A stretch of 64,000 nt of DNA from Spirochaetales bacterium (GCA_030540405.1 JAUNWH010000006.1:1-64000), one strand, 5' to 3'. Numbered from the stretch's first letter, positions 1-9,489 are shown. The notes: generated from the sequence alone by a model not told the origin. Numbers and translations are program-made.

Positions 1-107
1 TTAAATAGCTGTTTAGAGATTTAAAACAAAAAATTTTTACATGCGTTTGCCCTGCACAAAAACGCAAAAAATGTCATAATTTTCTATAAAAATTCCATGT
101 TTACCGT

Positions 108-214
108 CATGGGGATGCCCCGTAATTATCTTTTATGTCATTTTCGGGCTTGACCCGAAAATCTATTGAAATTTTATAGCTGATTCCCATGTCAAACATG
201 GGAATGACAGTTAA
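108..214. repeat. REPIN-like dispersed hairpin repeat, copy 1
   Basis: Two perfect hairpins stand side by side. ATTTTCGGG (140-148) pairs with CCCGAAAAT (154-162), and ATTCCCATGT (183-192) pairs with ACATGGGAAT (196-205). The stretch contains TGTCATT and ends in AATGACA, the hallmark of the repeat family found at many gene ends in this window. The family name is my inference; the hairpins are seen directly. Confidence 0.75.
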
Positions 215-264
215 TTTTCATAAAAATCATGCAGAAAATTATTTTTTTAAGAAATAAATATGTG

Positions 265-1641
265 ATGAAAAACAAAATTACTTTTATAACAATTATTTTG
301 TCAGCGAGCATTTGCCATGCGCAAATTGAATTTTATTCCGGGAACAATTTTAAATTTCCTGTAAAAGAAGGAAAAGAAAATTTTTCGCTCAAATATGATT
401 CCGGCGCAAAATTAAAATTCCGCGGACTGACCGCCATTTTGATTGCAGGAATTGGAACAGAAACTTTTCACGATATTGCAAGCTCTTCATTTTCTGAATT
501 TGAAGCGATGCAAAAATACCGCTACGGAATAAAATATTCAGCGGCAACAAAATTTGCGGCCACAGAATTTCTTGCAGGAACATTGCGTTTTTCACAAGGA
601 ATTTCAAGATTGAAACATCCAAGTTTTTATGTTCCCGGCGCGCTAAAAAAGCCCTCGCTTTTAACACCGGGAATTTCCCCTGCCCTGCCTTCTTGGACTT
701 CTGCAAAAACTCCGTTGTCGGCGGCAATTTCAATTTCTCCGGGAAACAAAAATTCTGTTTTGCCGACATTTCAGTTTTCTATTCTTGAAACAAAAGAATT
801 TTACGCGTCTGCCTTTAAAAGATTTTCAACGCCGTTCATTCCAAACGCAAGCATTTCATTTTCAGGCGGATTTTTTGAATACGGAAGAGAAAACACTTCA
901 TCTTGGTTTCAAAAGCAAAAATATTTTTCCAAGGAAAAACGATGCGCGGCGGAAACGGAACTGAATTTTGTTTTTCCGCATTTTAGAATTTCTGGAGCGG
1001 CAGGAATACACGAAAGTCCGTTCGGCGGAAATTTTTGCTGGGCAAGGCTTCAAAATTTCATTCTTCTAGGCGACTTTTTGCTGCATTCTTTCTATTATAT
1101 TGCAGACGAATCTTTAATAACCGCTGACAAATCTGAAAACAGAATAAAAACGCAAGCAGTCATAAATCCGCAGTACACATTTTGGATTGGAAAAACTTCA
1201 ACAAGCGCAGGAATTCTTTTTTACTCCGCGGAAATGCAGACAATTGAAAAACTTCCAACCAACTTCAACGAATACTGCGCAAAAACTGCACTGAGCGTTT
1301 CAAGCGGAAAATGCAAAATTTCATCAAGCGCATCTTTTATTTATTCAACGGAAAAAAATGAAAAAGAATATTCCGCGCAAATAAAAGCTTCAAGAAATTT
1401 CAAAAGCTCCTCGGCAAACGCAACTTTTTCCTATAAAAAAGAAGACTCTGGGAAAAACACATTTTCATTCGCAAGCACAGTTTATCCTAAAAAAACAATG
1501 CTTCATCAAGCCGGAATCGGATTTTCACTTGCAGAAAATGAAGGAGAGATCAAATGCAGCCCTTCAGCAACTACAGTTTTTAAAGGCGGAAACAGAAAAA
1601 TCAAATGGAACATAAAAACGGCATTCCTATTAAATTTTTAA
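265..1641 (+). CDS. Exported protein of unknown function, probable outer-membrane beta-barrel
   Basis: I do not recognise a family. The chosen ATG gives a clean Sec signal peptide (MKNKITFITIILSASICHA, cleavage before Q); the upstream in-frame ATG at 229 would place charged residues in front of it and has no better ribosome site. The 458-residue protein is rich in Ser, Phe and Lys. It shows alternating hydrophobic and polar stretches and ends in Phe (AFLLNF), which is typical of spirochaetal or Gram-negative barrel proteins. It is monocistronic, with REPIN-like DNA upstream and fusA downstream. A periplasmic protein is the alternative. Confidence 0.6.
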   Translation: MKNKITFITIILSASICHAQIEFYSGNNFKFPVKEGKENFSLKYDSGAKLKFRGLTAILIAGIGTETFHDIASSSFSEFEAMQKYRYGIKYSAATKFAATEFLAGTLRFSQGISRLKHPSFYVPGALKKPSLLTPGISPALPSWTSAKTPLSAAISISPGNKNSVLPTFQFSILETKEFYASAFKRFSTPFIPNASISFSGGFFEYGRENTSSWFQKQKYFSKEKRCAAETELNFVFPHFRISGAAGIHESPFGGNFCWARLQNFILLGDFLLHSFYYIADESLITADKSENRIKTQAVINPQYTFWIGKTSTSAGILFYSAEMQTIEKLPTNFNEYCAKTALSVSSGKCKISSSASFIYSTEKNEKEYSAQIKASRNFKSSSANATFSYKKEDSGKNTFSFASTVYPKKTMLHQAGIGFSLAENEGEIKCSPSATTVFKGGNRKIKWNIKTAFLLNF

Positions 1642-1668
1642 ACTTTCTTCAAAACAGCCCAAGACCTA

Positions 1669-1697
1669 TTGAATTTACCGCTATTTTTTAATAAAAT
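1669..1697 (+). promoter_or_regulatory. Probable fusA promoter
   Basis: TTGAAT (1669-1674) and TAAAAT (1692-1697) are separated by 17 bp. The start would lie near 1704, giving a leader of about 75 nt before fusA. Inferred from consensus only. Confidence 0.5.
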
Positions 1698-1780
1698 TGC
1701 TTGAATTAATTGCATTATGCGGAAATCTTTGCTTTTCGTATTCTGCCGACTCACGAATTTTTTTTTGAGAGGTATACACT

Positions 1781-3877
1781 ATGGGTTTTGATATTACAAA
1801 AGTACGTAATATCGGTATCAGTGCGCACATTGACTCTGGTAAAACAACAACATCAGAACGTATCTTGTTCTACTGCAACAAGATTCACCAGATCCATGAA
1901 GTTCATGGCAAAGACGGTGTAGGCGCTGTAATGGATTCTATGGATTTGGAGCGCGAGCGTGGAATCACAATCCAGTCAGCAGCGACTCAGGTAAACTGGA
2001 AAGGAACAACAATCAACCTTATCGACACTCCAGGCCACGTTGACTTCACAGTTGAAGTTGAACGCTCACTCCGTGTTCTTGACGGAGCAATCCTTGTTCT
2101 TTGCGCTGTTGCAGGTGTTCAGTCTCAGTCAATCACAGTTGACCGCCAGCTCAAACGCTACCATGTTCCACGCATAGCTTTCGTAAACAAATGCGACCGT
2201 CAGGGTGCAAATCCGCTTCGTGTATGCGCACAGCTCCGCGACAAGCTCGGACTCAATGCATATATGGTAGAGCTTCCAATCGGTCTTGAAGACAAGCTTC
2301 AGGGTGTTGTAGACCTCATCGCAATGAAGGCTTACTATTTTGAAGGACACGACGGCGAAGAAATCCGCGTTGCCGAAATTCCTGCTGAACTTGTAGAACA
2401 GGCAAAAGAAAAGAGAACAGAACTTCTTGAAGCAGCCGCAATGTTTGACGACTCGCTCATGGAAGATCTTATGGAAGAAAAAGAAGACATTCCAGAAGAA
2501 AAAATTATCGCTGCAATCCGCAAGGGAACTCTTGAAGAAAACTTCGTAGCTGTATTCTGCGGTTCTGCGCACATGAACAAAGGTATCCAGCCAGTTCTTG
2601 ACGGCGTTGTACGCTATCTTCCTAACCCGACAGAAGTTCACAACTACGGACTTGACCTTGACAAGAATGAAGAGCAGGTTGAGCTTTTCAATGTTGAAAA
2701 CAAGCCTTGTGTTGCGCTCGCATTCAAGCTTGATGACGGTCAGTACGGTCAGCTTACTTATGTTCGCATTTATCAGGGAAAAATCACAAAAGGCGATGAG
2801 CTTTACAATACACGCGCAAAGAAAAAGTTCAAGGTTGGACGCATTGTCCGCATGAACGCAGCTGCAATGGAAGACATCAACGAAGGTCAGCCAGGCGACA
2901 TCATCGCATTGTTCGGTGTTGACTGCGCATCTGGAGACACATTCTGCGGCGGCGGACTCAACATTGCAATGACTTCTATGTTCGTTCCAGAGCCTGTTAT
3001 TTCAGAAGCAATCACTCCTGTAAACAAGCAGGACGCTGCGAATATGTCAAAGGCTCTCAACCGCTTTACAAAAGAAGACCCGACATTCCAGACTTACGTT
3101 GACCCTGAATCAAATCAGACAATCATCAAGGGAATGGGCGAGCTTCACCTTGCAGTTTACGTTGAGCGCATGAAACGTGAATACAAATGTGAAGTTACAG
3201 TTTCTCAGCCGGAAGTTGCATACCGCGAGTCTATTACACAGCGCGCTGACTTCAACTACACTCACAAAAAGCAGACTGGTGGTTCAGGACAGTACGGACG
3301 TGTTGCAGGATTCATGGAGCCAATTACAGAAAAAGACTACGAGTTTGTTGACTCAATCAAAGGTGGAGCAATTCCAAATGAATACATTCCTTCTTGCGAC
3401 AAAGGTTTCAAGAAAGCAATGGAAAAAGGATCTCTTATTGGAGCTCCAGTTGTTGGCGTAAGATGCACAATCAACGATGGTCAGTACCACCCAGTTGACT
3501 CTTCAGATATCGCATTCCAGACTGCTGCTATCGGCGCTTTCCGTGAAGGCTATGCAAAGGCAAAACCGGCAATTCTTGAGCCAATCATGAAAGTTCAGAT
3601 TGCAGGACCTACAGAATTCCAGGGAAATATGTTCGGACTTATCAACCAGAGACGCGGTGTTATCATCGATTCTTCTGATGAAAACGGAAACTCAACTGTA
3701 AACGCAGAAGTTCCTCTTTCTGAAATGTTCGGATTCTCAACAATTCTCCGCTCTTCTACACAGGGAAAAGCAGAATTCACAATGGAATTTGAAAAATACA
3801 GCAAAGTTCCAAATGCAGTTGCCGACGAGCTTATCAAGGCTTATGCAGAAAAGAAAAAGGCTGGACAGGCAAAATAA
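1781..3877 (+). CDS. fusA: Translation elongation factor G, spirochaete/mitochondrial (spdEFG1) type
   Basis: This GTPase drives tRNA-mRNA translocation on the ribosome. The 698 residues match full-length EF-G. G1 is HIDSGKTT near residues 16-23, followed by the switch region with [13 protein letters not shown]3 DTPGH, and G4 [12 protein letters not shown] (rather than the common HIDAGKTT), [19 protein letters not shown] and [12 protein letters not shown] are the signatures of the spirochaete/mitochondrial EF-G1 clade. A GAGAGG ribosome site lies 8 nt before the ATG. It stands alone rather than in a str operon with rpsL, rpsG and tuf, which fits a clade with more than one EF-G. Its codon use is typical of a highly expressed gene. 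A strong terminator follows. Confidence 0.95.
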   Translation: MGFDITKVRNIGISAHIDSGKTTTSERILFYCNKIHQIHEVHGKDGVGAVMDSMDLERERGITIQSAATQVNWKGTTINLIDTPGHVDFTVEVERSLRVLDGAILVLCAVAGVQSQSITVDRQLKRYHVPRIAFVNKCDRQGANPLRVCAQLRDKLGLNAYMVELPIGLEDKLQGVVDLIAMKAYYFEGHDGEEIRVAEIPAELVEQAKEKRTELLEAAAMFDDSLMEDLMEEKEDIPEEKIIAAIRKGTLEENFVAVFCGSAHMNKGIQPVLDGVVRYLPNPTEVHNYGLDLDKNEEQVELFNVENKPCVALAFKLDDGQYGQLTYVRIYQGKITKGDELYNTRAKKKFKVGRIVRMNAAAMEDINEGQPGDIIALFGVDCASGDTFCGGGLNIAMTSMFVPEPVISEAITPVNKQDAANMSKALNRFTKEDPTFQTYVDPESNQTIIKGMGELHLAVYVERMKREYKCEVTVSQPEVAYRESITQRADFNYTHKKQTGGSGQYGRVAGFMEPITEKDYEFVDSIKGGAIPNEYIPSCDKGFKKAMEKGSLIGAPVVGVRCTINDGQYHPVDSSDIAFQTAAIGAFREGYAKAKPAILEPIMKVQIAGPTEFQGNMFGLINQRRGVIIDSSDENGNSTVNAEVPLSEMFGFSTILRSSTQGKAEFTMEFEKYSKVPNAVADELIKAYAEKKKAGQAK

Positions 3878-3905
3878 AATTATTAAAAGCCTAGTTTGAC
3901 CACAG

Positions 3906-3946
3906 AATCTCCAGTGAAAGAATTTTCTTTTGCTGGAGATTTTTTT
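3906..3946 (+). terminator. Intrinsic terminator of fusA
   Basis: AATCTCCAG pairs with CTGGAGATT, and an inner GAAAG/CTTTT pairing extends the stem. A run of seven T follows. Confidence 0.85.
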
Positions 3947-4078
3947 ATTGTAAAATAAAATTTATGTGCTATACTTATTCAAACGGACACAGAACTTTTT
4001 GCAAATCAAAATATTTTGAAGCGCAAAACTTTCTGCAAAAGTTAAAAAAACCAAGCTAAAAATTCAGGAGGCAGCATT

Positions 4079-4762
4079 ATGGCAAAGCAGGAATTATATG
4101 AAAGAAGCCCGATTCGCATTTTTGACGAAGCGGCAAACGGAGGACTCAAGGCCGGCGAGCTAGGACTTGTTACAGCAAAAAAAGGACTTGGAAAAACTTC
4201 TGTGCTTGTTCAGTTCGGAATGGACACACTTCTTAACGGAAAGCAGCTTGTTCACGTTTCGTTCAATCAGCACAGCGAAAACGTAATTTCTTGGTATGAT
4301 GGAATCTACAACGAAATTTCAAAGAAAAAGGCAATCGCAAACGCCGCTGATGTAAAGGAGCAGATTCTCCGTAACAGAACAATTTTGAATTTCAATCAGG
4401 ACAACATAAGCCTGGAAAAAGTTGTTAACACATTGAACGCTCTTAAGGCTGGCGGAACAGCAGTCGCAGGAGTTGTTATCGATGACGTTGACTTTTCAAA
4501 AGTAAAAGAAGCAGACTTGCAGACAGTCGCAAGCTACGCAAAAGCAACAAAGACAAAAATTTGGTTCAGCTCAACTTCAGCTGGCGACAAGCTTGAAGAT
4601 TCAGCACCAAAGCCACTGCTTCCATACTTCTATGCTGTGATTCACCTTTCATCAAAAAATTCTGTAACCCAGCTGAGCATTCTAAAAATGGGCAAGAACA
4701 CGGATATTGAAACAACACTTAAGCTGGACTCAAAGACACTGCTCATCACAAACAACAAGTAA
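4079..4762 (+). CDS. RecA/KaiC-like P-loop ATPase, spirochaete conserved hypothetical
   Basis: Cytosolic protein of 227 residues with the core of a RecA-fold ATPase. The Walker A-like stretch AKKGLGKTS lies near residues 34-42, and the Walker B-like VVIDDVD near 139-145. The stretch between them (VHVSFNQHSENVISWYDGIY) resembles the DnaB/KaiC core, but there is no DNA-binding loop or second ATPase domain, so it is not RecA, RadA or KaiC itself. AGGAGG lies 7 nt upstream of the ATG. It is monocistronic. A hairpin with arms TGCCTCTGAAAA and TTTTAGAGGCA follows the stop at 4771-4800, before the terminator. Partner and substrate are unknown. Confidence 0.6.
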   Translation: MAKQELYERSPIRIFDEAANGGLKAGELGLVTAKKGLGKTSVLVQFGMDTLLNGKQLVHVSFNQHSENVISWYDGIYNEISKKKAIANAADVKEQILRNRTILNFNQDNISLEKVVNTLNALKAGGTAVAGVVIDDVDFSKVKEADLQTVASYAKATKTKIWFSSTSAGDKLEDSAPKPLLPYFYAVIHLSSKNSVTQLSILKMGKNTDIETTLKLDSKTLLITNNK

Positions 4763-4830
4763 TTTTGGAGTGCCTCTGAAAACAAAAGCTTTTAGAGGCA
4801 ACTTTGAAAAACGAGGCTAAAATAAAACGG

Positions 4831-4864
4831 CTGCCCTTTAGAAATAGAGGGCAGTTTTTTTTGT
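4831..4864 (+). terminator. Intrinsic terminator
   Basis: CTGCCCTTT pairs with AGAGGGCAG around a short loop, followed by eight T. Confidence 0.85.
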
Positions 4865-4944
4865 TTATGCCACATTTGAAACACAAACCTGCGTGTGCAC
4901 ATCAGACATACTATCGTGTATTTGCAACGACCCTCCCCTATCAA

Positions 4945-4973
4945 TTGTAAAGAATCCCATTAATCGCTATACT
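4945..4973 (+). promoter_or_regulatory. Probable gpmI promoter
   Basis: TTGTAA (4945-4950), a 17-bp spacer and TATACT (4968-4973) fit a vegetative sigma factor. The leader would be about 45 nt. Confidence 0.5.
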
Positions 4974-5023
4974 AGAGCCAAGACTATTACCTTAGTACAA
5001 AAAACTTTATGGAGGTTTTATAT

Positions 5024-6688
5024 ATGGCAGATACAATGCATGCTTTGGAAAAGAATCCGAACTGGAAAGGCCGCCGCGGTCCTGTGGTTCTTGTAATCAT
5101 GGACGGTGTTGGCTACGGAAAATATGTTGAAGGCGACGCTGTAAAGGCAAGCCGCATGAAGTACCTTGACTGGTTCACGGCGAACTGTCCTCACACAAAG
5201 CTCAAGGCTCACGGAACGGCGGTAGGACTTCCTTCTGATGACGACATGGGAAACAGCGAGGTCGGACACAACGCAATGGGCTGCGGACGCGTGTTCGCTC
5301 AGGGAGCAAAGCTTGTAGGCGAGTCAATCAAATCAGGCAAGATGTTCCAGGACGCAACCTGGCAGAAGCTCATCAAGAATGTGAACGACAAAGGCTCAAC
5401 GCTCCACTTTATAGGACTTGTTTCTGACGGAAACGTTCACTCGCACATCGACCACCTTAAGGCCATGATTGAAGAAGCTAACAAGGAAGGCGTAAAGAAA
5501 ATCCGCGTGCACGCATTGCTTGACGGACGCGACGTTGATCCGACTTCCGCCCTGAACTATATCACACCTCTTGAAGAATTCCTTGCGGGCTTTGCAGGCT
5601 GCGACTATCAGATTGCTTCCGGCGGCGGACGTATGTACATGACAATGGACCGCTACAACGCAGACTGGAGCATGGTTGAGCGCGGATGGAAGGCGCACGT
5701 TCTGGGCGAAGGACGTATGTTCGACTCAGCTACAAAGGCAATCGAAACTTACCGTGCCGAAGTTCCGGGCGTTCTTGATCAGGATATGCACGAATTCGTA
5801 ATCGCAAAGGACGGAAAGCCGGTCGGAACAATCAACGACGGCGACAGCGTAATCTACTTCAACTTCCGCGGAGACCGTGCCCTTGAGATGACACGCGCAT
5901 TTGAGACACCGGCAGGCGGAGAGCTTCCGTTCGACAGAAAGCGTGTTCCTGCCGTTGAATATGCCGGAATGATGGAATACGACGGAGACGCTCACATTCC
6001 TCACCAGTACCTTGTAAATCCTCCGAGCATTGACCGCACAATGGGCGAATACCTTACAAAGACAGGCGTTCACCTTATGGCGATTTCAGAAACACAGAAG
6101 TACGGACACGTTACATACTTCTTCAACGGAAACAAGCAGGGCAAGTTCGATGAGAAGCTTGAGGACTATGTTGAAGTTCCAAGCGATGTTGTTCCGTTCG
6201 AGCAGCGTCCTTGGATGAAATGCGCTGAAATCACCGACAAGGTTATTGAGGCAATCAAGAGCGGCAAATACGACCACATCAGACTGAACTACCCGAACGG
6301 CGACATGGTCGGACACACAGGCGTATTCAACGCGGTAGTCTGCTCAATGGAAGGAATGGACCTTCAGCTTGGTCGCCTTAAGGCGGCAATTGAAGAAGCC
6401 GGCGGAATTATGTGCATCACAGCTGACCACGGAAACTCCGACGATATGTACGAGCACGCAAAGGACGGCAGCGTAAAGAAGGACAAGGACGGAGAGCCAA
6501 AGGCAAAGACATCGCACTCGCTCAACCCAGTACCGGGAATCATCTTTGACCCTGAATACAAAGGCGAATACGACAACACCAAGCTCAACGACGGACTTGG
6601 AATCTCATCTTGGCCTGCAACAATTATGACCTTGATGGGCTATGTTCCGCCGACGGACTACGACAAGAGCATGGTCAACCTGAAGTAA
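5024..6688 (+). CDS. gpmI: 2,3-bisphosphoglycerate-independent phosphoglycerate mutase
   Basis: Glycolytic enzyme interconverting 3- and 2-phosphoglycerate through a phosphoserine intermediate, dependent on divalent metal. The 554 residues show the alkaline-phosphatase-superfamily metal site: VIMDGVG with Asp27, then DDDMGNSEVGHN with the catalytic Ser78, and later ITADHGNSDDM and KTSHSLNPVP with metal-binding Asp and His. The start is set by GGAGG at 5011-5015, 8 nt before this ATG; an in-frame ATG at 5009 abuts the ribosome site and is rejected. It is monocistronic with its own promoter and a terminator at 6875. Confidence 0.95.
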   Translation: MADTMHALEKNPNWKGRRGPVVLVIMDGVGYGKYVEGDAVKASRMKYLDWFTANCPHTKLKAHGTAVGLPSDDDMGNSEVGHNAMGCGRVFAQGAKLVGESIKSGKMFQDATWQKLIKNVNDKGSTLHFIGLVSDGNVHSHIDHLKAMIEEANKEGVKKIRVHALLDGRDVDPTSALNYITPLEEFLAGFAGCDYQIASGGGRMYMTMDRYNADWSMVERGWKAHVLGEGRMFDSATKAIETYRAEVPGVLDQDMHEFVIAKDGKPVGTINDGDSVIYFNFRGDRALEMTRAFETPAGGELPFDRKRVPAVEYAGMMEYDGDAHIPHQYLVNPPSIDRTMGEYLTKTGVHLMAISETQKYGHVTYFFNGNKQGKFDEKLEDYVEVPSDVVPFEQRPWMKCAEITDKVIEAIKSGKYDHIRLNYPNGDMVGHTGVFNAVVCSMEGMDLQLGRLKAAIEEAGGIMCITADHGNSDDMYEHAKDGSVKKDKDGEPKAKTSHSLNPVPGIIFDPEYKGEYDNTKLNDGLGISSWPATIMTLMGYVPPTDYDKSMVNLK

Positions 6689-6735
6689 GCGCAACAAATG
6701 GCATGATATTTAACATGGAAATGACTTAACAGCCT

Positions 6736-6824
6736 GTCATTGCCGGACTCGATCCGGCGATCTGAGTGATGCTAGATTCCCCGATCAAGTCGGGGAATGA
6801 CAAGTGTCGTAGCACAGGAATGAC
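6736..6824. repeat. REPIN-like dispersed hairpin repeat, copy 2
   Basis: TGTCATTGCCGGAC...GTCCGGC-type and ATTCCCCGA...TCGGGGAAT hairpins end in AATGACA. A partial third arm (GTCAAGCTGGGGAATGACA) lies at 6918-6936, beyond the terminator. Confidence 0.75.
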
Positions 6825-6874
6825 AATGACACTTAGAACTTATTAGACATCTCCATGGCATGATTAAACAAACA

Positions 6875-6904
6875 GGGCATCCCAAGCGGGATGCCCCTTT
6901 TTTT
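6875..6904 (+). terminator. Intrinsic terminator of gpmI
   Basis: GGGCATCCC pairs with GGGATGCCC across a 4-nt loop and is followed by seven T. It sits between two convergent genes. Confidence 0.85.
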
Positions 6905-6966
6905 AGACAGCCCCCCCAGTCAAGCTGGGGAATGACATAGTGCTAAACAAGATGATGACAAACAGT

Positions 6967-8277
6967 CTACTTGTTCAAAAGATATTCCGCGACAGCCTCG
7001 TAAGCAGGAATTGAAAGCGGGTCGATGTACTTGTTTGACGCGTAGTAAGTTGAGGCAAAGCGCGCAATCACCATTTGAGCCGCCGGGTCGATGTAGATTG
7101 CCTGGCCGTGAACGCCGCGCGCCATGTACGCTCCGTGCGAGTTGTTCGTAATCCACCACATATTGTGATAGCTCCAGCCTTGCAATTTTGGATAGCCGCC
7201 TTTTGCAAACGCAGCCTTGTATTCATCGGAAGTTCCTCCAACTGAAATATCGTTTACTGCTATTTCAGGGATTACTTGCTTGCCATTCAGCCTTCCGCCG
7301 TTTCTCATCATCTCGCCGAAAGCCGCCATGTCCCTTAGATTCAAGTCAAAGCCGCCGCCTGCAAAAGCGATTCCAGACGGGTCAACCTGATAATAGCCGT
7401 CGTAATGCGCGCCAAGTGGCTTCCAAATCATTTCTGAAACCATATCAGCCAGCCCCTGCCCTGTTACGCGCGAGCAAATCCATGCAAGAAGTTCGGTGTT
7501 CACGGTTCTGTAGCCGAAAGCGTCTCCGTGTTCTTCATCTGAAAGTTTTTTTACCGTTGCAAGATATTCGTAGTAATTCTGCGGACCTTTGTAGTTTGCC
7601 GGGCGGAAAACGTTTCCTGCCGCCGAGTACGCCCAGATTTCCGCGTTCGGGTCGTTATAGTCCTCGCTGTATTTAATCGCGGTCGTCATGTCCATAACCT
7701 CTTGAACAGTCGCGTCTGCAAATCCTGAATCTTTAAGCTCTGGAATGTATTCAACGACTTTCTTTGACGGCTCAAGTTTTCCTTCCGCCACAAGAATCGA
7801 AGCTATTGTTCCTGTAAACGACTTGCTCACCGACATTGCCGCGTGAAGTCCGTCCGGTTTTAAGCCTGCAGGATATTTTTCATAGACGATTTTCCCCTTG
7901 TGCATGACGATGATTCCGTCGGTGTAGTTTGCGCCAAGCGACTCTTCAAAAGTCATAGTCTTGTCTGAATCCCACGGCGTAAAAACTACGTTTCCGATTG
8001 CCGGGTCAAGTTTTGTCTTTAATTGGTATTTTTTGCCGTTGCCTGATGAGACATTCCGCGTAGGGAAAAATTCCCTCATGTGGTTCACGCTGTAGCGCAA
8101 AGCCGGAAATTCAAAGAACGAGCCGTCCGAAGCGTGAAGCGTTTTTTCCTGCGGAGGCGGAAAGCCTTGCATCCAGCCCATTTCGTCGGGCGTGGTCTGC
8201 TCTGCGGCCGGATAATTCTGTGAAAAGCCAAGTGAGCCTGTAAAAGTCAGAGCGATAAAAATGAACATCAGTTTCAT
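6967..8277 (-). CDS. Exported serine hydrolase of the beta-lactamase/6-aminohexanoate-dimer hydrolase family
   Basis: The 436 residues start with a signal peptide (cleavage near GFSQ, residue 20), so it acts in the periplasm or at the surface. The catalytic SxxK motif is S149-V-S-K152 in AAMSVSKSF. A Tyr-containing second motif lies in YSAAGN/YRTVNTE, and HGQAI near the C-terminus occupies the KTG-equivalent position. The arrangement is closest to the NylB-like esterase/amidase branch of class C beta-lactamases. The real substrate cannot be read from sequence; a D-peptidase or carboxylesterase role is possible. AGGAGG lies just upstream. It is monocistronic, facing away from the palindrome array at 8375. 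Confidence 0.8.
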   Translation of the reverse strand: MKLMFIFIALTFTGSLGFSQNYPAAEQTTPDEMGWMQGFPPPQEKTLHASDGSFFEFPALRYSVNHMREFFPTRNVSSGNGKKYQLKTKLDPAIGNVVFTPWDSDKTMTFEESLGANYTDGIIVMHKGKIVYEKYPAGLKPDGLHAAMSVSKSFTGTIASILVAEGKLEPSKKVVEYIPELKDSGFADATVQEVMDMTTAIKYSEDYNDPNAEIWAYSAAGNVFRPANYKGPQNYYEYLATVKKLSDEEHGDAFGYRTVNTELLAWICSRVTGQGLADMVSEMIWKPLGAHYDGYYQVDPSGIAFAGGGFDLNLRDMAAFGEMMRNGGRLNGKQVIPEIAVNDISVGGTSDEYKAAFAKGGYPKLQGWSYHNMWWITNNSHGAYMARGVHGQAIYIDPAAQMVIARFASTYYASNKYIDPLSIPAYEAVAEYLLNK

Positions 8278-8374
8278 AGTATTCCTCCTTAGTTAATATG
8301 GTGGGTATTACTAAAAAGATAAGCATAAAGAGAGTGAATGGCAAATTTGGGATATTATAAAAAGATAGTGATTT

Positions 8375-8508
8375 CTATGGAGTGTCTATAGTAGCTCTCT
8401 ATGGACACTCCATAGCGTCCACTACGGACACCTCATAGAGTGCTCTATGGATACTCCATAGCGAACGCTATGCACAGTCCATAGTAGGTCGCTATGAACA
8501 GTGCATAG
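8375..8508. repeat. Array of six 17-bp imperfect palindromes at 23-24 bp spacing
   Basis: The units start at 8375, 8399, 8422, 8445, 8468 and 8492. The type unit is CTATGGACACTCCATAG, with 6-bp arms around a 5-nt centre; variants include CTATGGATACTCCATAG and CTATGCACAGTCCATAG. Spacers of 6-7 nt are not conserved. The array fills most of the gap between the serine hydrolase (start 8277) and the HU-like gene (end 8530). Regular spacing of about two helical turns fits a protein-binding array (iteron or operator). Serial RNA hairpins in the 3' end of the HU-like mRNA are the alternative. Confidence 0.85.
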
Positions 8509-8529
8509 AGAATTGTTAGACTTAAACTG

Positions 8530-9273
8530 CTACGCCTTTACGGCTTTCAGTTCATAGGCATATCGGAGTTCACGTAAATTCTTTAAGATATTTACACTGC
8601 TTCCTGTATACCTTGTTCTGATTATGAGTGAAACATTGCCTTCTGCTACGCTTGACGGAACGCGGGCTATGAGCTGGGACGGCTTGTTTGCGGTGAGCTT
8701 ACGTGTTACACGGTGTTCCTTGCCTTCCATGTCCACAAAGAATACTCCCTGCTCGGTGTCGGCTTCGTCTTGGATTTTGATTTTTTCACCTTCGATGATG
8801 ACATCGTCTCCAATCTGAACCGTGCCATCCTTGCTGCCTGTTAGAGTGTTGGTAACAGCTCCGATTACAGCTCCTCCTGAATCCTTGCATCCAGTTACTT
8901 TTACGCTGATTTTTGAAGTTTCAGCGCGCAGACTGGCAGAAGGCATAATGTCGAACGAGCACTTGTGCAGCGCAGGGTCGAACACGGAGTTTATGTCCTC
9001 GAATACTCCAGAAACCCTTGGCGCAAGGCTTCCTACTTCGTTTGAGTAAGTGCAGCCGGAAAGAGCATACTCAAAGACTTTTTTGTTCCTAAGCGAAAGG
9101 ATGTTCAGGATTGTCTCCTTCTTGATTTCGCTTCCTTCTGCAACAATTGCGTCCGCAATGTCCTCGTCGCGCTTTGTCGCGGCAGGCACAACGTCCGCAA
9201 GCTGGTCGCGGTCATTGTCCTGTGTAAACGGGTTGGGTCTGAGCACAATGCTCCAGACATACTTTTTAGCCAT
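8530..9273 (-). CDS. HU/IHF-like DNA-binding protein with DUF4469 C-terminal domain
   Basis: The 247 residues fall into two parts. Residues 1-130 follow the HU-fold-like domain seen in Bacteroides/Treponema proteins (MAKKYVWSIVLRPNPFTQDN, then a helix-strand pattern ending in SVKVTG). Residues 131-247 form an Ig-like DUF4469 domain (DDVIIEGEKIKI, ending RELRYAYELKAVKA). The family is usually described as nucleoid-like or of unknown role. AAGGAGG lies upstream of the ATG. The leader contains two overlapping hairpins (9304-9371), and the six-palindrome array lies immediately downstream, so the protein could bind its own neighbourhood; that link is inference. Confidence 0.7.
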   Translation of the reverse strand: MAKKYVWSIVLRPNPFTQDNDRDQLADVVPAATKRDEDIADAIVAEGSEIKKETILNILSLRNKKVFEYALSGCTYSNEVGSLAPRVSGVFEDINSVFDPALHKCSFDIMPSASLRAETSKISVKVTGCKDSGGAVIGAVTNTLTGSKDGTVQIGDDVIIEGEKIKIQDEADTEQGVFFVDMEGKEHRVTRKLTANKPSQLIARVPSSVAEGNVSLIIRTRYTGSSVNILKNLRELRYAYELKAVKA

Positions 9274-9303
9274 TAAAACCTCCTTTGGTTTGGCGAAAAT
9301 GCG

Positions 9304-9371
9304 GGGCTGTTACGTCCCTTAAATAAAACAGCCCGTGAGGATACTCCAAAAGGAGGAATTCCTGCACGGGC
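9304..9371 (-). promoter_or_regulatory. Structured 5' leader with two mutually exclusive hairpins
   Basis: In minus-strand order, GCCCGTG...CACGGGC with inner AGGA/TCCT and CTCC/GGAG pairings occupies 9371-9331. GGGCTGTT...AACAGCCC occupies 9334-9304. The two share the four bases at 9331-9334, so only one can close fully at a time. The second ends about 30 nt before the start codon of the HU-like gene. It is a candidate attenuator or switch; no known riboswitch class was recognised. Confidence 0.5.
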
Positions 9372-9489
9372 AGATTTTCGAGATTATTATTACTGCGCTG
9401 TTCAAGCTGACTTTCTTTCTCTTCACGCTAAGAATTATAACATAGGTATTCCATACACGCAAACAAAATATAATAAATGATTACGCTTT

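Noticed and set aside
4865-5010. Riboswitch upstream of gpmI
   Set aside because: No recognised aptamer motif and no strong paired elements.
4893-5096. Possible short gene in front of gpmI
   Set aside because: It runs over the gpmI promoter and start, has no ribosome site and no protein-like composition.
8375-8508. CRISPR-like array
   Set aside because: Repeats are only 17 bp, imperfect palindromes with 6-7 nt spacers. No spacer-sized unique segments and no cas genes.
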